Positions 28,222 to 35,886 of a stretch of 37,781 bases of DNA are shown in pieces. The notes below the pieces were generated by a model that was given only the letters and a program-made list of their open reading frames with translations, was not told where the DNA came from and did not search any database. Within the stretch, counting starts at the first letter, position 1, and every line of letters starts with the position of its first letter. Origin of the DNA: Vibrio jasicida CAIM 1864 = LMG 25398. GTDB lineage: Bacteria > Pseudomonadota > Gammaproteobacteria > Enterobacterales > Vibrionaceae. A program made the translations under genes and the position numbers. Location: contig NZ_BAOG01000033.1 of assembly GCF_000400365.1 (NCBI RefSeq), positions 1 to 37,781 of the forward strand, in the 5' to 3' direction.

Positions 28222-28729
28222 CTTGTCATTCAAAAATGAAAGGGACCTTTCCCATTCCTTAAATTAACGGTTATGAGCGGTGCTTTAAGGTCATCAAAAC
28301 GTAACAAATTTAATGAGACTTATTGTGATGTTGGTTCAGTAAAAAAATTCTAATGATAACTAGATCACAAAACGAAGGCTTATCTAACGGGTGAGCACCG
28401 TTCTTATCACCAAGCAAACCGCCATCTTTCTGAGTAAAAAGTCAATATAGTTATAAGTCTAGATAAATTATCAAGTTAAGAGATGTATTTACCGAACAGA
28501 TCAGCACTGTCGGAAGGCCAATTCAGCTTGATATAGTCCAGAGGATTTTGTGCAGGGGATTGGGCTCAACCAATCATTGCCTGCCCTGCACCATAGCATG
28601 AGAAAAATACGCTCAAACACGGGTTAATAAGCATTGGGTAATAACTGACGAACACTCATCCTTATTACTCATGGTTGTTTGAACTATATTTTAATTATTA
28701 ATAATTATAACGCAATGGAAGGTATGTTT
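28222..28729 (+). other. Non-coding region before the recombinase gene
   Basis: About 500 bases without a supported gene, AT-rich, especially the last 60 bases. It contains a compound stem-loop at 28551-28590 (separate entry) and a short AACGG...CCGTT repeat at 28386-28401. I see no tRNA and no attachment-site duplication inside the window. Confidence 0.6.
28551..28590. repeat. Compound inverted repeat upstream of the recombinase gene
   Basis: TGCAGGG (28551-28557) pairs with CCCTGCA (28584-28590). Immediately inside, GATTGG (28558-28563) pairs with CCAATC (28570-28575), leaving a six-base loop and an eight-base bulge on the right arm. It has no T-tract. It lies 140 bases before the recombinase start. 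Its role is unknown: protein site, folded leader RNA or recombination site. Confidence 0.7.
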
Positions 28730-29530
28730 ATGAGTACCGTACAGGCAATCAGTGACAAGCGCCTTGTAAAAAAAGCAGAGAAATACCTCAAGAGTCATCA
28801 TGATGAAGTGTATTGGCTAATTTGGAGAATAGGTATTGAAACAGGGCTACGAATTACCGATATCACCAAGTTGGGTTACGATAATATCAATTTCGAATCC
28901 GGAGAAGTGGTTGTGATTGAGAGTAAAGGCACGCTAGCCCGACAAGCCAGAGCGAGGCATAAAGTCTTAAAAAGTGTCAAAAATGAGTTGCTTAACTACT
29001 ACAAGCGTGATCACACAAAACTGCTTTCTGTTTACGTATGTGACTATCGACACATCACTGATCTTGTTCCTCGCTGCTGGAAAGATAGCGTCCAAACACG
29101 ATTAGAAGAAGCAACCAAAAGTGCGCCAGTGAAAAAAAGAGTGGCTTATCTCAGTCCGCGAACATTAACGGCATTAAAAAAGCGACAAAGAGTATGGCAA
29201 GGTCGAGACAGCGGATTCATCTTTTCAAGAGCGACACTGGGCAGTAATCGTGCAAAAAGACAGCGAGGTGTCATTTCTCGACAAGCGTGCTGGCGGGTAT
29301 TCTCATGCTTATCTTGTTGTATCGATGAGCTTCGCCAACACAAGATTGGTTGTCACAGCCTGCGTAAAATCTTTGCACGTCACCTTTATCATTCAAGTGA
29401 TATGGATATTGGCCTTGTTGCTACTATCATCGGTCATCAATCTGTTGCGACGACATTGAGGTACATTGGCATATCTGATGAAGATACAAGAAGGGCGCAA
29501 TTGCGGCTGTTTGACTACTTTTTCGCATAG
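28730..29530 (+). CDS. Tyrosine recombinase lacking an N-terminal core-binding domain
   Basis: The ATG at 28730 follows GGAAGG by a normal distance and is preferred to ATG 28724 and a TTG at 28679. The 266-residue protein carries the full tyrosine-recombinase set: Arg41 in TGLRITDI, Lys66 in ESKG, His209-x-x-Arg212 in CHSLRKIFARHLY, His236 in IIGHQSVATTLRY and the nucleophile Tyr245. The catalytic domain begins almost at the N-terminus, so there is no SAM-like core-binding domain. The fimbrial switch recombinases FimB and FimE share that trait, but this protein is longer owing to an insert of about 70 residues (about 90-160). It lies upstream of an HTH gene and a fimbrial operon, which suggests a role in fimbrial phase variation. 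Confidence 0.9.
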   Translation: MSTVQAISDKRLVKKAEKYLKSHHDEVYWLIWRIGIETGLRITDITKLGYDNINFESGEVVVIESKGTLARQARARHKVLKSVKNELLNYYKRDHTKLLSVYVCDYRHITDLVPRCWKDSVQTRLEEATKSAPVKKRVAYLSPRTLTALKKRQRVWQGRDSGFIFSRATLGSNRAKRQRGVISRQACWRVFSCLSCCIDELRQHKIGCHSLRKIFARHLYHSSDMDIGLVATIIGHQSVATTLRYIGISDEDTRRAQLRLFDYFFA

Positions 29531-29924
29531 CCAATAACAACACAGTTCATATTCTCAATGACTGAGGAAGCGACCGCGACCTCACGTTTTCTAATGTCTT
29601 GAATTCCTAGCGCTGATTATTTGCGTCTTTTTTCTGCATCCATTTGTGGCTAAAACGCACGGTGAGTCATCGATTTCTTGATAGGGTTGCTCAGGTAAAG
29701 GCTGAATCTATCGATATCAACGTAGTTGTTCTTTACCATTGAATCAAAATGCCGTTTTTGTACATTTCTCTTTATTTTTTAATGGCATAGCATCAAATAA
29801 CTCGAGACAAATTCTACAACCTATCCTCCTCAAACATACAGAGCATGTCCGTATTGCTTAACTTTTTTATGCCTATTTAACCTCTTGATTCATAAGTCAA
29901 TTAAGCAGTGCTGGAGAACAGTAG
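29531..29924 (+). promoter_or_regulatory. Control region of the HTH regulator gene
   Basis: A 394-base AT-rich non-coding stretch. At 29657-29679 it carries a sequence with the core GAGTCATCG that recurs 18/23 at 30672-30694, upstream of the pilin gene. An ATGCC...GGCAT repeat lies near 29749-29789. No terminator after the recombinase is evident, so readthrough into the regulator is possible. Confidence 0.5.
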
Positions 29925-30659
29925 ATGAAATCGAACTTTTCTCATCACCTTCGAATGACACGAAAGAGAAGAGGTTGGTCTCAAAGAGAGTTAGTTGAGC
30001 GCTTGCACGATCTTTCCTTCTCTTTGTTTTCTGGGCTTGATGTGAATGCACTTTCTCGTTGGGAAAGCGAGAAGATACAACCGACACCTGAACGAATGGT
30101 TCAAATATTTAGAGCTCTCAGAATCAGTGTAGATGAACTTAAGGTTTGTGGCTTTCCGAAAAAACCTCAACTGATGAAGAGATTTGAGCGCTTTCGAAGA
30201 GGAAATTTTGGACTGATTGAACTTCCCCAAAGGCAGGGGAGGTGGCGGCGTTTAAAAGAAAAAGGCAGTGGTTATAAGTTTCTTAGAAGTCTCTGTTCCG
30301 TTGAGGAGTATGAGCCGTTTGTGACAGGTAGGGAGCGAACGGAGCAGTGGTCTGTTACTGGGTGCTATTTAGCATCAGTCACATATCGAATCGAAGGCGA
30401 TACTTTCATTCTTCTCCACTCTGAAAGCTTAACTTACAGTGCGTTGCTGTCGACGATTGAGCGTTTGATTGAGCTATTGTACGAAAGTGAGGCAAAATTT
30501 TTTTGGATCGTCGCGGCTGAAAGAAAAGCGGCAAAGAAAGCTCGAGTCCTTCAGCTTGAAGAGGTTGGCTTTTGTTCGAATATATATTCTGGAACGTCAG
30601 ATTATGTATTAGGCGAGTTGTTGACTATTCGCACTTGGAGCTCCTCAAATAACACTTAA
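29925..30659 (+). CDS. XRE-type HTH protein with unrecognised C-terminal domain
   Basis: The 244-residue protein has an N-terminal Cro/C1-type helix-turn-helix (about 6-73): LRMTRKRRGWSQRELVERL, then DVNALSRWESEKIQPTPERM and LRISVDEL. The turn between helices is longer than usual. The remaining 170 residues match no family I can name. The segment from about 150 to 220 (FILLHSESLTYSALLSTIERL, then KKARVLQLEEVGF) has a faint resemblance to a GNAT acetyltransferase fold, but no clear acetyl-CoA loop. It lies between a tyrosine recombinase and a fimbrial operon in the same direction, so a regulator of the fimbriae is the natural inference. GGAGA precedes the ATG. Confidence 0.82.
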   Translation: MKSNFSHHLRMTRKRRGWSQRELVERLHDLSFSLFSGLDVNALSRWESEKIQPTPERMVQIFRALRISVDELKVCGFPKKPQLMKRFERFRRGNFGLIELPQRQGRWRRLKEKGSGYKFLRSLCSVEEYEPFVTGRERTEQWSVTGCYLASVTYRIEGDTFILLHSESLTYSALLSTIERLIELLYESEAKFFWIVAAERKAAKKARVLQLEEVGFCSNIYSGTSDYVLGELLTIRTWSSSNNT

Positions 30660-30851
30660 TTTTCACGAATTGTACGTCGAGTCATCGTTATCTTCGGAAA
30701 AACGTTTAATTGGATGAATGTAAATTGGAACAGGTAAATAACATATAGGCTCGTAACAAGAATGCATTATTTCTTGATGAAAAGGAGCAAATAATTTAGG
30801 GAGAATTAATGATTTAGAACTTAATAACATTCACGCTAACCAAAAATCATA

Positions 30852-30875
30852 ATGTTTGTGAAACGATACAAACAT
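30852..30875. promoter_or_regulatory. Perfect 8-8-8 dyad upstream of the pilin gene
   Basis: ATGTTTGT (30852-30859) and ACAAACAT (30868-30875) are exact complements separated by eight bases. Such a layout suits either a dimeric repressor/activator or a tyrosine-recombinase core site with two inverted arms. Confidence 0.6.
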
Positions 30876-30935
30876 ATCGAGTTGGAAATAAAACGTTTCC
30901 ATCCACACATTTATTAAAAACTAAATTGCAACAAT

Positions 30936-30953
30936 AAGAAGTCATCACTTCTT
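30936..30953 (+). other. Hairpin in the pilin mRNA leader
   Basis: AAGAAGT-CATC-ACTTCTT is a perfect 7-bp stem with a 4-base loop ending 38 bases before the pilin ATG. It may stabilise the highly expressed pilin mRNA or be part of a protein site. Confidence 0.55.
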
Positions 30954-30991
30954 GTCTGCATTTATTCGCTAAAAATACACGGGATTTAAAA

Positions 30992-31525
30992 ATGAAAGCT
31001 AAATTCATTCGCTCATCAATCGCAGCTACTTTTCTTTTTGGACTGATGTCTGCAACCCCTGCTTTGGCAGAAAACACGACCAACGTTTACTTCAAAGGTG
31101 AAATCGTAGAATCAGCATGTGGTCTATCACCAGACAGCATCGATCAGACAATCCAACTTGGTCAACAGCCAACGCACATCTTTAAAGCAAAAGGTGACCG
31201 CTCTACACCAGTGCCTTTCCAAGTGAAACTGACGGACTGTGATACGACTGTAGCAACAAAAGCGGAATTCACATTCGATTCTAACCCAGACACTACTGGC
31301 GACCTATTCAGCGTTGAAGGCGGTGCAACGGGCGTTGGCGTACGTATCCTTCACGATGGTAACCCAATCGACAACGGTGACGTAGCAGCAAGCAACGTAA
31401 TCGTAGACGGCACAAACATCGCGTCTTTCTCTGCAGCGTATGAAGCAAACGTAGACGTAACAGCAACACCTGTTACAGCGGGTGTTGCAGAATCTTGGGC
31501 GCTACTACGCGTAACGTACCCATAA
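30992..31525 (+). CDS. Major fimbrial subunit (type 1 pilin)
   Basis: The 177-residue protein has a signal peptide (MKAKFIRSSIAATFLFGLMSATPALA, cleavage near residue 26). A donor-strand extension (ENTTNVYFKGEIVESAC) is followed by an Ig-like pilin domain with the pair Cys43/Cys83 and a C-terminal strand ending LLRVTYP, the usual chaperone-contact end with penultimate-type tyrosine. Codon use is strongly biased towards common codons, unlike the start of the usher gene, so high expression is likely. It is the first structural gene of the operon, followed by a large intercistronic hairpin and the usher. I leave the symbol blank because Vibrio homologues carry several names. Confidence 0.92.
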   Translation: MKAKFIRSSIAATFLFGLMSATPALAENTTNVYFKGEIVESACGLSPDSIDQTIQLGQQPTHIFKAKGDRSTPVPFQVKLTDCDTTVATKAEFTFDSNPDTTGDLFSVEGGATGVGVRILHDGNPIDNGDVAASNVIVDGTNIASFSAAYEANVDVTATPVTAGVAESWALLRVTYP

Positions 31526-31536
31526 GCAGTTGCCGA

Positions 31537-31566
31537 GAGAGCTTTGGCTGTTTAGCCAAAGCTCTC
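31537..31566 (+). other. Intercistronic hairpin between pilin and usher
   Basis: GAGAGCTTTGGCT (31537-31549) and AGCCAAAGCTCTC (31554-31566) form a perfect 13-bp stem with a GTTT loop. No T-tract follows. It is well placed to protect the pilin message from 3' decay and reduce usher expression. Confidence 0.85.
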
Positions 31567-31594
31567 GTTCTAATAAAAAACACTGGTTGATAAA

Positions 31595-34060
31595 ATGCGT
31601 CGTCATTTACTCGGTTTAATAATTGTACTTTCCTTTCCTTCTTTTTCTTACGCGACCAGCTTCAATGATTATTTTATAAGAAGTAAAAATAGTGTCGATT
31701 TAAGCAAATTCTCGAATGCGAACTTTGTGGAAGACGGTAAATATGAGCTAGAGGTTTATATTAATGGGGAGTTCTTAACCAAAGAAAATATTGTATTTAA
31801 TAACAATAAACCCTGCATTTCTGATGCATTAATGGACAGCCTTCCTCTTAGCGAGCGTGGTTATAAAGTCTACAAAGAAAACGCGATCTCAGTTGATGGT
31901 GGTGTGTGTTATCAGTTTGAAGATGTCGGCTACACCAAAGTCACGTCCGATCTCGGTAAAGCACGTTTAGACATCACAACGCCTCAAGAATACATCGCCA
32001 ACGAGTACAAATATGGCTTTGTGCCTGATCGTTTATGGGACGATGGCATCGCCGCGCTCTATCTGGATTACAACGTTAACTATTTTTCTAGCCAACAAGA
32101 CGATGAAAACGGTTGGAATGACGATCTATCCACCTACGGCATTGTTGGGCTAAATGCCGGAGCGTTTCGCTTTCGAGCAAATTACCAAGCATCTAACAAC
32201 TACTCGGGTGACTTTACTTCATTGTATGGCTACGCGCCGATTCGCAGCATTAAATCGAAATTGACGTTCGGTAATACCCAGTTTGGCTCGGACGTGTACG
32301 ACTCGTTCCAAATGACGGGTGTTCGCCTGCAAAGCGATGACCAAATGCTGCCATCGAACTTGCGCGGTTACTCGCCAGTGGTCTCTGGCACGGTCAATAC
32401 CAATGCGGTGATCACCATTCGCCAGCAAGGCAACGTACTTAAAGTGGTGAATGTGAATGCGGGGCCGTATCTGATTGATGACCTAGCACAAGCGTCTCAA
32501 GGTACGTTGGATGTTGAGGTCAAACAAGCCGACGGGATGATTCAACGTTACCAAGTGAACGGTGCAGATGTGCTGTACCTAACGCGACCTAATCACGTGC
32601 GTTATAGCGTTTCAGCGGGCGTACCGGACAGTGACGCTTATGAGCACACGCCGGAGTTCTTTTCTGCTGAAGCGTCCTATGGTGTCAACAACTACCTGTC
32701 GCTGTTCTCTGCAACGCTGCTCTCTGAAGATTACCAATCTTACACTTTCGGTAGTGGTATCAACCTGAATTACTTCGGGGCGGCTTCATTCGATATTTCT
32801 TCTGCGCAGGCGAAATTAGGCGACGACACGGATGCCTCTGGCTTGTCTTATGGCTTTACTTACAACAACACGCTGACCGACTTTGGCTTGGGTTTACGTG
32901 TGGCGGGCTACCGATTTTCGGAAGAGCAATATTACGAATTTGATGAGTATTTGAAGTCTTATGATGACCGCACTTCTTCCATTGTCTATGCCGCGAACAA
33001 TAACCGTAAAGATGAAAAGTACATTGCACTAACCCAGAGCTTTGGCTCGACCAGTGCGTATTTGTCTTACACCTCAAACAACTATTGGGACAATCGCCGC
33101 GACAGTTCTCGTTACGACGTTAATATTTCGCATCCGTTGAAGATCAACGGGATCGATCTCTACTTAACGATGAACCTGTACAAGTCGAACGATTCATACA
33201 TCAGTTACGACTACGAGTCGGGCATTAATGAATACTCGCCAAGCATTGACGAAAAAGGTTGGTCATTGGGGATCTCTATTCCTATCGGTGGCAGCAACAC
33301 TGTCTCAGTTCAAACCAATTCACGCAGTGGTGACTACTCTCAAAACCTTGCCTACTCGGGATACAACAATGATGACGGTTCTAACTATCGTGTTGCTTAC
33401 GATGTTTACGAGGGTGAATCCAACGGCGTAAGTGGCAACTACAATCGCGATTTCTCATTCATGTCGACGTCTGTTGGTGGCAGCTATAAAACCAACTCGT
33501 ACAGCCAAGTAAACGCCAATGCGATGGGCACGGTGCTGCTTTCAAAACACGGCTTGGCATACAGCGCACTTAACTCGGGTACGTCGCGCATTCTTATCGA
33601 CTCGAATGTACCGGACGTCACCATAAACGGTAGCAACAACGAAGAGACCAATGCGTTTGGCTTGGCGCTGATCAATGGCGTGACGCCTTATCAAAAGAGC
33701 TATAACACCATCGATTACAAATCACTACCTGATGATGTTGAGGTGCTCGGCAGCGTTAAGAGCATGGTGCTGACCGAAGGTGCGATTGGCTATCAAAAAA
33801 TTAAGGCCCGCCAAGGCAGCAACTTTATGGCGCACTTGCAAAGCGAACAAGACATTCCGTTTGGCGCATTGGTGTTTGACGACGAACTCAATCAAGAGAT
33901 TGGCATTGTTGGGCAAGACTCAACGGCTTATCTGGTCGGCGTCAATCTCGATTCAAAAATCAGTGTGAGCTGGGGGGATAACCAAAGCTGCCACTTAATC
34001 ATTGATGACTCAATCCTAAATAGTAAAGAAGTCATCCGTTCCGTTCATTGTGATAATTAA
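31595..34060 (+). CDS. Fimbrial outer membrane usher
   Basis: The 821-residue protein is a FimD/PapC-type usher, the outer membrane pore that assembles and exports pilin-chaperone complexes. It has a signal peptide (MRRHLLGLIIVLSFPSFSYA), an N-terminal chaperone-binding domain (about 22-140), a 24-strand barrel with the plug inserted, and two C-terminal domains. Landmarks are LYLDYNVNYFSSQ, GDFTSLYGYAPIRSIKSKLTFG, the MLPSNLRGYSPVVSG segment and GPYLIDDLAQASQGTLDVEVKQADG. A final CHLIIDD...VHC pair is present. The first about 80 codons are AT-rich with rare codons (ATA, AGA). The start ATG at 31595 follows a weak ribosome binding site. Confidence 0.94.
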   Translation: MRRHLLGLIIVLSFPSFSYATSFNDYFIRSKNSVDLSKFSNANFVEDGKYELEVYINGEFLTKENIVFNNNKPCISDALMDSLPLSERGYKVYKENAISVDGGVCYQFEDVGYTKVTSDLGKARLDITTPQEYIANEYKYGFVPDRLWDDGIAALYLDYNVNYFSSQQDDENGWNDDLSTYGIVGLNAGAFRFRANYQASNNYSGDFTSLYGYAPIRSIKSKLTFGNTQFGSDVYDSFQMTGVRLQSDDQMLPSNLRGYSPVVSGTVNTNAVITIRQQGNVLKVVNVNAGPYLIDDLAQASQGTLDVEVKQADGMIQRYQVNGADVLYLTRPNHVRYSVSAGVPDSDAYEHTPEFFSAEASYGVNNYLSLFSATLLSEDYQSYTFGSGINLNYFGAASFDISSAQAKLGDDTDASGLSYGFTYNNTLTDFGLGLRVAGYRFSEEQYYEFDEYLKSYDDRTSSIVYAANNNRKDEKYIALTQSFGSTSAYLSYTSNNYWDNRRDSSRYDVNISHPLKINGIDLYLTMNLYKSNDSYISYDYESGINEYSPSIDEKGWSLGISIPIGGSNTVSVQTNSRSGDYSQNLAYSGYNNDDGSNYRVAYDVYEGESNGVSGNYNRDFSFMSTSVGGSYKTNSYSQVNANAMGTVLLSKHGLAYSALNSGTSRILIDSNVPDVTINGSNNEETNAFGLALINGVTPYQKSYNTIDYKSLPDDVEVLGSVKSMVLTEGAIGYQKIKARQGSNFMAHLQSEQDIPFGALVFDDELNQEIGIVGQDSTAYLVGVNLDSKISVSWGDNQSCHLIIDDSILNSKEVIRSVHCDN

Positions 34061-34077
34061 TCAGTAGTTGAGAAGTT

Positions 34078-34836
34078 ATGAAAAAATCAATTCTAGCCGT
34101 CATGTGTTGTTTGATGGTCTCGGCATCGGCGAATGCAGCATTGGCTTTAGACCGAACTCGTGTGGTTTATGAAGGTAACTCAAAGGTAGAGACCGTCAAA
34201 ATAAAGAACCCCGCTGACATTCCATTCTTGGCGCAATCTTGGTTGACGGACATGGACGGAAAGGATGTAGAAGACAAATTCATCGTTGTTCCACCCGTGT
34301 TGAGAATCGAGAGTAAAGATTACGCCATGTTGCGCATCAAATCTTTGCCAACCGCTTCCCAACTGCCGCAAGACAGGGAAACGGCTTACTTCTTACATGT
34401 TCGCGAAGTGCCGCCTTCGGAGCATGACAAGCACGATGATGCTGTCACAGAGACTGCCAGTGGTTCTATCCAAATTGCAATTGAATCGGTGATCAAATTT
34501 TTCTATCGACCTTCCAGTCTGGACAAGATTAAGCGCGTCGATAAAGCGGTGGCGAGCGCGACCAAAATTAAGCGCACGGACAGCAATAAGATCTTGGTAG
34601 AAAACGGTTCGCCATTTTACGTGACTTACTCTGAATTGATGGTGGGGAAAGCGAAAAAAGACGCGACGGGTTTCACCCCTGTGATGCTGGCGCCGTTTAC
34701 TAGCAGAACCTTGAAAGTAGAAAAGAGCGACCGATACACGTTAAGCCACATCAATGATTATGGTGCCACGGTGAGCAACACCTATTTCTGCAATTCAAAA
34801 AGCATTTGCACGGCCAAAGACGAAAGTGAGGGTTAA
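34078..34836 (+). CDS. Periplasmic pilus assembly chaperone
   Basis: The 252-residue protein has a signal peptide (MKKSILAVMCCLMVSASANA). The mature protein starts with ALALDRTRVVYEG, in which Arg28 is mature Arg8, the conserved carboxylate anchor of PapD/FimC chaperones. Further family blocks are AQSWLTDMDGKD, VPPVLRIESKDYAMLRI, LPQDRETAYFLHVREVPP and IESVIKFFYRP (Lys140 is the second anchor). The chaperone caps pilin subunits by donor-strand complementation. Its stop overlaps the start of the next gene by one base (TAATG). GAGAAG precedes the ATG. Confidence 0.95.
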   Translation: MKKSILAVMCCLMVSASANAALALDRTRVVYEGNSKVETVKIKNPADIPFLAQSWLTDMDGKDVEDKFIVVPPVLRIESKDYAMLRIKSLPTASQLPQDRETAYFLHVREVPPSEHDKHDDAVTETASGSIQIAIESVIKFFYRPSSLDKIKRVDKAVASATKIKRTDSNKILVENGSPFYVTYSELMVGKAKKDATGFTPVMLAPFTSRTLKVEKSDRYTLSHINDYGATVSNTYFCNSKSICTAKDESEG

Positions 34837-35876
34837 TGATGAGAGCGTTATTTCTAACACTTTGTTTGCTCGTTACGGGGCTCTCAATGGCTCCCAATGC
34901 GTGGGCGTTAGCCTGCTACAGCACAGAAGCCGGTGGGAGTTTTGGTGGGAGTGGTCCTGGCGGTGTAAGCAGTTTCTACATTGATCCTTCTGCATCGGTA
35001 CCCATTGATGCGCCTGATGGGCAAGTGGTATGGCGTGGCCCGTCTCAAACGGTGAATGTTACTTGCTATAAAGATGCGACGAATTTCCCTCACCTGAAGG
35101 ATTTCCCCGAACAAGTGTTCTTTTGGCCCGGTAAAACGGGAGATACCGTCGTCCCGAATATTCCCGGTATTAAGGTAGGGTTTCGATATGAAGGCCGAGA
35201 TATTTATGGTGTAAAAACGGCGGTCGATGGCTTCAGGGTTCCTCAGTGTAGTGCTAGTGAAGACAACAACGCTTGTGAATCACGCACTAAAACATCCAAA
35301 ACCATTACATACCAGCCCATCATTGTTACGGGGCCGGGGGACTTCTCTGGATATAGCGCGCCGGTCAACATTTTCCAGTTAGATGGGGAGTTAGGTTACA
35401 ACGGTGCGTATGCGAACTACCGCAGCGTAATTCAGAACATGGACATCCTTAAGCCTTCTAAATGTTTGGTTGAGCTGGAGATCAAGAACAATAACATCGA
35501 CTACGGGCGCATTGGTGTGGACGATATTGTGCAAACCGAGCCTCGCCCTCTCACTATTATCGTTCGCAACTTAAAGTACGGAGCCGATTGTCCATCCGTT
35601 AAGCTGCGTGGTTATTTTGATAACGTGCGTGATCTGACCAACCGATCTTATGTGCCTGTCTTTGACGAAAGCGGCAAAGAAATCAAATCCTACGGCATCA
35701 AGCTTTACACCCCAAGTGGTGAAGAGGTGCAACTTAATGAGCCTGTCGGTGATGGCTACGAAGTAGAGCAAGTCGGCTATGACCGTTACCTCGCCAAACT
35801 GGTGCCTTTCGACCCTGCCAACATTAAGAAAGGGAAGTTCGAGGGAATGGTGGTGTACACCGTTTCTTACTTATAG
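34836..35876 (+). CDS. Two-domain fimbrial tip protein (putative adhesin)
   Basis: The 346-residue protein has a signal peptide (MMRALFLTLCLLVTGLSMAPNAWA) and then ACYSTEAGGSFGGSGPGG, which begins an N-terminal domain of about 190 residues unlike the major pilin. A C-terminal pilin-like domain follows (from about residue 205: KCLVELEIKNNNIDYGRIGVDDIV, and a final VVYTVSYL strand). This two-domain shape is the usual form of tip adhesins such as FimH. The receptor is unknown. The start is one of two adjacent ATGs (34836 or 34839). It is coupled to the chaperone gene and is followed by the OmpA-type gene ten bases on. Confidence 0.8.
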   Translation: MMRALFLTLCLLVTGLSMAPNAWALACYSTEAGGSFGGSGPGGVSSFYIDPSASVPIDAPDGQVVWRGPSQTVNVTCYKDATNFPHLKDFPEQVFFWPGKTGDTVVPNIPGIKVGFRYEGRDIYGVKTAVDGFRVPQCSASEDNNACESRTKTSKTITYQPIIVTGPGDFSGYSAPVNIFQLDGELGYNGAYANYRSVIQNMDILKPSKCLVELEIKNNNIDYGRIGVDDIVQTEPRPLTIIVRNLKYGADCPSVKLRGYFDNVRDLTNRSYVPVFDESGKEIKSYGIKLYTPSGEEVQLNEPVGDGYEVEQVGYDRYLAKLVPFDPANIKKGKFEGMVVYTVSYL

Positions 35877-35886
35877 GGGAAGGCTT

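Larger units (their letters stand above)
30660..30991 (+). promoter_or_regulatory. Leader and control region of the fimbrial operon
   Basis: A 332-base AT-rich gap holding several repeats. These are the GAGTCATCG copy (30672-30694), two AAACGTTT palindromes (30700-30707 and 30891-30898) each preceded by GGAAA, a perfect 8-8-8 dyad ATGTTTGT...ACAAACAT (30852-30875) with a nested CGATA...TATCG (30864-30879), and a 7-bp hairpin (30936-30953). I find no convincing sigma-70 promoter facing the pilin gene. That would fit an activator-dependent or switchable promoter, but is not proof. Confidence 0.6.

Noticed and set aside
28551..28590. Integron attC-like site
   Set aside because: No GTTRRRY core or R''/L'' boxes, no cassette and no integron integrase features; kept only as an unexplained stem-loop.
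28551..28593. tRNA-like end CCCTGCACCA with a matching 5' arm
   Set aside because: The folded segment is only about 40 bases and has no anticodon or T-arm, so it is not a tRNA.
35779..35886. 36-residue N-terminal extension of the OmpA protein
   Set aside because: It overlaps the tip gene, lacks a ribosome binding site and would bury the signal peptide.
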